A stretch of DNA of 64,000 bases from Chloranthus sessilifolius (Eukaryota; Streptophyta; Magnoliopsida; Chloranthales; Chloranthaceae): positions 152,291,725-152,355,724 of the forward strand of contig CM037588.1 of the NCBI GenBank assembly GCA_021018995.1, given 5' to 3'. The translations under genes and the position numbers were made by a program. Below are positions 59,046 to 64,000 of the stretch, in pieces (positions within the stretch are counted from its first letter, which is position 1; every line of letters begins with the position of its first letter). The notes beneath the pieces are model-generated. The model was not told the DNA's origin and made no database searches. It worked only from the letters and a program-made list of their open reading frames with translations.

Positions 59046-59792
59046 AACTCAATAAATCAAAGATAAGAAAAGGCTTTTGATAAGAAATCAGTTTCGATTT
59101 TGATAAGAAATGTCTTTAAATCAGTTTGTCTTCGAAATCAGTTTCAGTTTTGATAAGAAAATGCCTTTGACATCAGTTTCAGCATTGACAGGAAAAAAAT
59201 GATTTTGAATTCGATTTCTATTTTGAATATGAAATTTTTTTGATCTTATCATTGAATCTATGCATGTGATGAGATATATATTGGTATTAGTTTTCTCCAC
59301 TAAGCTTAGTTGTTAGCTCACCCCGACTATACGCCACAGGTATAATGCTATCAGGACACTGGACTTGTGGATTGAGGATTTAAGGATTTGTAAGAATTTC
59401 GGGATCATAGATTTAGTGCATTGTGGATTTGGTAAGTTCAGGCTTGGTACGTTCGTACTATTATGCATGTATTATATACCATTGTTGGGTGATGGTTAGT
59501 CATCACTGGTGGTTTGTTTTAGTTCACTGCTCATATTGGATATTAGAACTAAAAATTTTAAATTATGATATATATATATTATCTGCTTTGATTATCGCAT
59601 GTATGTGGATGTGCCAAATATTCTGTATCAGATTGTGATCTACGATCCGGCGGTCCAGATTTTTCCCAGTTGGTTAAAAAAAAATATCTCAGAAAATTCT
59701 AGTTGAAAAAATTTGGGCTATCACATTTACTGTCTAGCTTTAATATTTGTATATCAGCATCTCATTAGTAGTAAACCAAAGCCTAGCATCAC

Positions 59793-60725
59793 TATGTTAA
59801 GGGTGATAAAATGGTAAATTATGTAACTGATCCTATGTTTCTTTCGATTCCAAAATGCATTTGGAATATCACTGTATATATAAGTGTGATAAGATTTAAG
59901 CAATTGAGAAAGTTTTTCTTGAATCAGAGGAGAATCAATTTGTTTTTGTAAAGATAGAATCTTTACTTCTTTATGTAGAAAATTGATTTGTTGTTCTTTG
60001 AACAATAAATTGGTTTCAATTTTATTAACCAATTTAGTTTGAGGTTGTGTTAGAAATTCAAAGATAAGATCATTTCCATTATACTGAGCATAAGTGCCAG
60101 TAGAATCTACCTTTTTCAAAGGTAAAATAGAAGTAATAAATGGTGTACCAAGAATAATCAATTGGGTTAAATTATGGACAAATATAAAATTAGCAGGTAA
60201 GCAAATACTTTAATTGTAAATTGAAACATAATTCAATTTATATCGAATTTGCATCTTGTAACCAGTTGCATTAGACTTTGAGTGATTTTATCAAAGTATT
60301 GGGTAGGAACTAATCCTTCTTGGATGCAGTTCATATAAGCTCCACTATCAATAAAAGCGATAACATTCTTGATGGTAAACTCTTGGTTAATGACCAAGGT
60401 GATTTTGATATACCACTTTTGAGATGTTACTAGATGCAAGACATTCAAGTAATTATCGAGCGGAATGGAAGTATCTGTAATTAAAAGATTACTAGAAGAA
60501 GCTTCTTTATTCTCAAGAATATTTAGTATAGTATTAATTGTGCTAATTTTATTAGCAGTTTGATGTTTGAGTGTAACTAATTCAGTTTTTAATGAATTAA
60601 TTTCATGTTTGAGATCATTGATTGTAATGTCTAGTTGGACCCTGATTTTCTAATCGATTAAATAATTCTTTAATCAAATAGGGATTTTCAATTATGAATT
60701 CTTTTTTATTTTCTTTCTCAGCCAT
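59793..60725 (-). pseudogene. Endogenous pararetrovirus polyprotein: N-terminal coiled-coil and aspartic protease
   Basis: ATG at 60725 (MAEKENKKEF) opens a charged segment; a frameshift near 60650 leads to a heptad-like coiled coil (LKHEINSLKTELVTLKHQ). The retropepsin domain follows, with its active site DSGAY at 60335-60349 and the downstream ILGTPF flap region near 60150. A second coiled coil with KEVKILSLQKQ precedes the conserved NAFWNRKKH junction to RT (about 59845). A stop near 60230 breaks it. In Caulimoviridae these domains are followed by RT, which resumes at 55362. Old genomic copy, non-functional. Confidence 0.75.
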
Positions 60726-60742
60726 AGTAATACAAACTTCAA

Positions 60743-61490
60743 TTAATTAGGATTGCAATGGCAATCTAAAGGATTTTCTTCATCTATCGAAGAAGAAGAT
60801 CGAATACTAGTAACTTCTTCTAAATCATAATAAGCATTTTCTTCATTAGAATAACTAAACATTATCTTTAATATTGTTAGTCGTAATTGTTGGTACACAC
60901 TTTTTCTACGTCCCATTCGGGTCCCAAGATAAATGGCCCAATTCGGCCAAGTGAACTCTGTTTGCAAGGGTTGGCAAAGAGCCATAAAATAAAAGGAGAA
61001 TATTTTATGTGCACCTGTAGGAAATGGGATGTTAGTATTAAAACGAATTCTAAATAGAATGTACCTAGGTTGTTGCGATTGCCATCTACAGATTTATCGA
61101 CGTTGTAGAATGTCACTGATCACATGTGGATAAAGTGCGGGTATGGGTTGGACTCCTATACTAAATGTTAACCTATCGACTTTAGCAGCCATGGGTTGCA
61201 TGAGGTTTAACTAGTTTGGTTTACTACTCCTATTGGGTCCTATCTAAAAAAGGGTTATGACCCGCTATGCTAGGGAGGATCCTGTTCCCGGGTATCCTCC
61301 ATAAGCTCCATTGGGCAAATCGGTGAGGCAATGACAATTTTATAAATATTGATGAGGGTTAAGGACCTAATTGATGCTAGGAGGAGAATTTCGACAGAGA
61401 TTATGTATGGGATGGATCTAAGGCTATGCTATTATCCCTTCAGTACTCCTTCGAGAATCGAGACAAGTGGGTCAGTACCACTAGCTCGAA
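60743..61490 (-). pseudogene. Endogenous pararetrovirus upstream coding remnant
   Basis: Protein-like minus-strand sequence in shifting frames. An MAAKVDRLTFSIGVQPIPAL segment starts at about 61191, then after a stop PRYILFRIRFN, NWAIYLGTRMGRRKSVYQQL and FSYSNEENAYYDLEEVTSIR end near 60745. From position it should belong to the movement/coat part of the viral polyprotein, but I do not identify the domain. At least one stop and several frame changes are present. The region 61200-61490 is more degraded. Ends just before the right-edge LTR. Confidence 0.5.
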
Positions 61491-61505
61491 TATCTTGAGA
61501 TCTTT

Positions 61506-64000
61506 TATAATATCCTGAAAAATTTTGTTAAATAGTGACCTCGGGATCCGTGTCCGACTAGTCATAAGTTTGACCAAGTAGGAGTTCACTAGTTGACTCG
61601 AGAAGTGATGAACGGATATGATGTGAAAATGAGGTAAGTAGGTGGAGGGTAGTGTAAATCTGGAGTCACATACACCTATCGAGGTGTATGTGCTTAACAC
61701 CAAGACAAGAGGGATATAAGGGTTTAATAACCCTATTTCTCTTTTGTTTGAACTATTGAAGAGAGAGTTAAGAGGAGAGAGAGAGAAGTGAAGAGGAGTT
61801 ATTGAGGAAGAGGTGAATGCAAATCAAAGGGTAGATATGTGGATTCATTGACGAATTCAAAGCGATTGGGATCGTGAAGCAAGTGATGGAACCCTAGCCA
61901 TCAAACCCAACAAAGCTATCCCTTGAAGGGATTCTTGAGATAAGTTTTAAATCGAAGTAATGCATAGATGTAGGATGATTAAATTCTGTCAAATATGCTT
62001 AGAAGGATAGATTAAAGGCATAGGAAAGAAAGGATAGAGATTTGGAAGATCTGCTCAAAGAAGTGATCAAATCGATTAATCGAAATGGGAGTTCGATTAA
62101 TCGATTTTGGCCAAGAAGTTGAAAAGTCATGGAAGCCCGATTTCAATTAATCGAAATGAATTTCGATTAATCGATTTGGATTTCGATTAGTCGATTTGGA
62201 AATCGACTAATCGACTGAGAAGCTTCAGCCACTGGAGGAAAGTAACCTGGTGAAATCGACTAATCGAATTGGAATTTTGATTAATCGATTTCGGATTTTA
62301 ATTAATCGATTTAGGATCGATTAATCGATTTTGTGATTTCGATCACTCGATTTGAGAATCGACTCCATTAGGTTAGAGACTTCGATTAATCGATTTGGGA
62401 TCGATTAATCGAATTTGAATTTCGATTAATCGGTTTTGAGAATCGATTAATCGATTTGGGTTTCGATTAATCAATTTTGGGAATCGATTAATCGACTTTG
62501 ACAGTTTTGCTTAAACTTTATAGTTGACTTTGAGATTCAGGGAGGGTCTTGGACCTTCTTTGTTACATCTTTAGTGATGAGTTACATGTGTTATGTTATA
62601 CCATAGGTGGTACGTGTGATCATAAGTACAAGGAGCCGCGTGGGACCTTGATGTTGGGAGTTTTAAAGACTTGAGGTAGGGAACACCTTGAACATGTACT
62701 TTAATTTCAAGAGCATGTATGTAGTGATGTAATTATCAAATTTAAGTTGTTTTTAAATTGTGAAAAGCTTTGTGAAAATGGGTGCGTGTGTGATACCAAA
62801 AATGTGATAAAGGCATCTGTGTGATGCAAGTAACTAAGAACAAGTAATCTAATGAGATTGAGACATCCTCAGGGGATGAGGAAGTAATAAAGGCATCAGG
62901 TGTGATGCGGTTATATATACATCCCAGGGATGTATACATAGGATTGAATAATTACTGTTGAGGCCTAACTGATATAAGATAGCACACTTACATGATGATC
63001 AACTATATGTAATGCACATGATATTTTTGTTATTTGAGGTTTGGAGGATACCCCACCGACGTGGCGGGATACCCACGACTGACGCGACAGGATATCCGTG
63101 ACCGGTACGGCCGTGAATTCGTATACCGGCACGAAGGTTTATCCGTGACCGTAAGTACATCCCAGGGATGTTGCGCCTAGTGAGAAAAGGGCTTGGGTCG
63201 TATTCCCAGGGAATACATTTTTTACAACTGTCTAATTAGATGACGATGAAGGGTATATCATCGGGGCTCGATGCTATATTGCTCAGGGATTACTTAAGTT
63301 GAAGATTTAAGTTTTGCTTTATGCCTGTTCAGTGTCATTCATGATTAAATCAACAGTAATGCAATACATGCAACTTACCAATAAATTGAGTGTAAATCAT
63401 CTGCTTTTAATTGGTTTTCTAACAAATACATAGATTCATCATGCTTTGAATATCATGGAATATATGTGAGTTTTGATTTATATGTTCATTGTGTTGTTCC
63501 CTATTAAGCTAGGATGTAGCTCACCCCTTTAGACTATACGTCACAGGTCCACTGATAGCAGCAACGGAGGCTTCGGGGGACGTGGATCCGGGTGATTCAG
63601 AATACGTACCTGGAGACGAGTTGGAGCCTCCTCCCGAGGACTTCTTCTAGGTGACTCTGTTGTGCACTTTGATAGAGAGTCAGTTTTGTGAGTAGATTAG
63701 TGCGGCTTGGTATGTCAAGCCTTTATTTTTGAAACAATGTAATTAAACTAGATTATTCTTTTGGCGAACCATCTGGGGTGATCTGATTATCATCGATGGT
63801 TCGGGTCGGTTCTCTGTTCATGCAGTGGCATGAAAGTAGAACTGTCTTTTGAATATGTCAGTTGGGCATATTAACGTTTTTCCGCTTTAATGAAATTAAT
63901 TGCTTTATTTGTTAAATTGTGCTTGTTATACCAATGTTCCGTGCTAAGTTTTGGGGTACGGTCCGGAGGATCATACTAATGGCACGGGTTTCAGGGTGCC
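61506..64000. mobile_element. LTR of the D family, truncated by the window edge
   Basis: It is collinear with D from TATAATATCCTG (D: TGTAATATCCTA) to GCACGGGTTTCAGGGTGCC, roughly 25 bp short of D's end. All D blocks are present: CGGGATCCGTG(C/T)CCGA, the AATCGATT array, GACGTGGCGGGATACCCACG, GACTATACGTC(G/A)CAGGTCC. Whether it is solo or part of a full element cannot be seen. Confidence 0.82.
62068..62500. repeat. AATCGATT palindrome array in the right-edge LTR
   Basis: About twenty units collinear with those of D (11605-12060), with the core palindromes mostly intact although spacers differ. Confidence 0.85.

Larger units (their letters stand above)
56722..59725. mobile_element. Solo LTR F
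   Basis: Starts TGTAACAACCTG, ends TTTGGGCTATCACA, with a perfect TTTAC duplication (56717-56721, 59726-59730). It is a 3.0-kb relative of D/E with the shared GACTATACGCCACAGGT block near 59325. It carries CGAT palindromes (57530-57905) and tandem repeats (58380-59045). No coding capacity. Confidence 0.85.
55363..59791. mobile_element. LTR-like insertion H, interrupted by solo LTR F
   Basis: It starts TGACTTGTCAATTATG and ends CCTAGCATCA; TATGT is found before it (55358-55362) and one base after it (59793-59797). Without F it is about 1.42 kb. Its first 150 bp have the same type of text as Athila LTRs A and B (ATTGCAAGCGCATAA..., GATCGTTCCCATGAG). No coding sequence and no second LTR, so a solo LTR is likely. 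Boundaries are less certain than for the other insertions. Confidence 0.6.

Overview
The window is nuclear DNA of a flowering plant (species not determinable from the sequence). Evidence: a spliced plant-type first exon at the left edge, an endogenous pararetrovirus, Athila-type and Tat/Ogre-type Ty3 retrotransposons with plant primer-binding sites, solo LTRs, MITE-like foldback elements and (TA)n/(GA)n microsatellites. No operon-like or CRISPR structure, tRNA or rRNA was seen. Only one host gene is supported, the 5' end of a minus-strand gene at 1-304. Nearly everything else is mobile DNA.

Layout. 1-7250: host gene start, then intergenic DNA rich in foldback repeats, a TIR element and a SINE-like remnant. 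7250-8562, 55049-55362 and 59793-61490 are pieces of one decayed minus-strand Caulimoviridae-like pararetrovirus. Its reverse transcriptase was split by a 46.5-kb insertion (8563-55048). That insertion is a minus-strand Tat/Ogre-like retrotransposon (element C) with LTRs at 8563-14416 and 51404-55048, a Tat-type PBS, a gag, and a pol gutted by an internal deletion. Inside C lie: solo LTR D (11006-13597, TSD ATTAG); full-length Athila-like element A (15183-41369, TSD GAAGT); solo LTR E (49399-50619, TSD CAAAT); solo LTR G (51886-53571, TSD GAGCT); and a hAT-like MITE (54083-54404, TSD AATGAAAC). Inside A, a second Athila-like element B (20262-31974) interrupts A's post-pol ORF2. Another LTR-like insertion H (55363-59791) splits the pararetrovirus again and itself carries solo LTR F (56722-59725, TSD TTTAC). 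A D-type LTR (61506-64000) runs off the right edge.

Order of events inferred from nesting: pararetrovirus integration; insertion of C and H; insertion of A, D, E, G and the MITE into C and of F into H; insertion of B into A. All retroelement genes carry stops, frameshifts or deletions, so none looks autonomous.

The signal that ordinary annotation does not explain is a set of short self-complementary CGAT-centred motifs clustered in the LTRs of four different families: TCAATCGATTGA in A, TCGATTAATCGA plus TCGATGCATCGA in B, AATCGATT arrays in the D-type LTRs, and GATCGATC-type in F. In A and B the clusters sit directly upstream of the TATA box. C carries a different palindrome set (GCGCATGTA/TACATGCGC) in its LTRs and leader. 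These are the best candidates for an undescribed regulatory or structural system.
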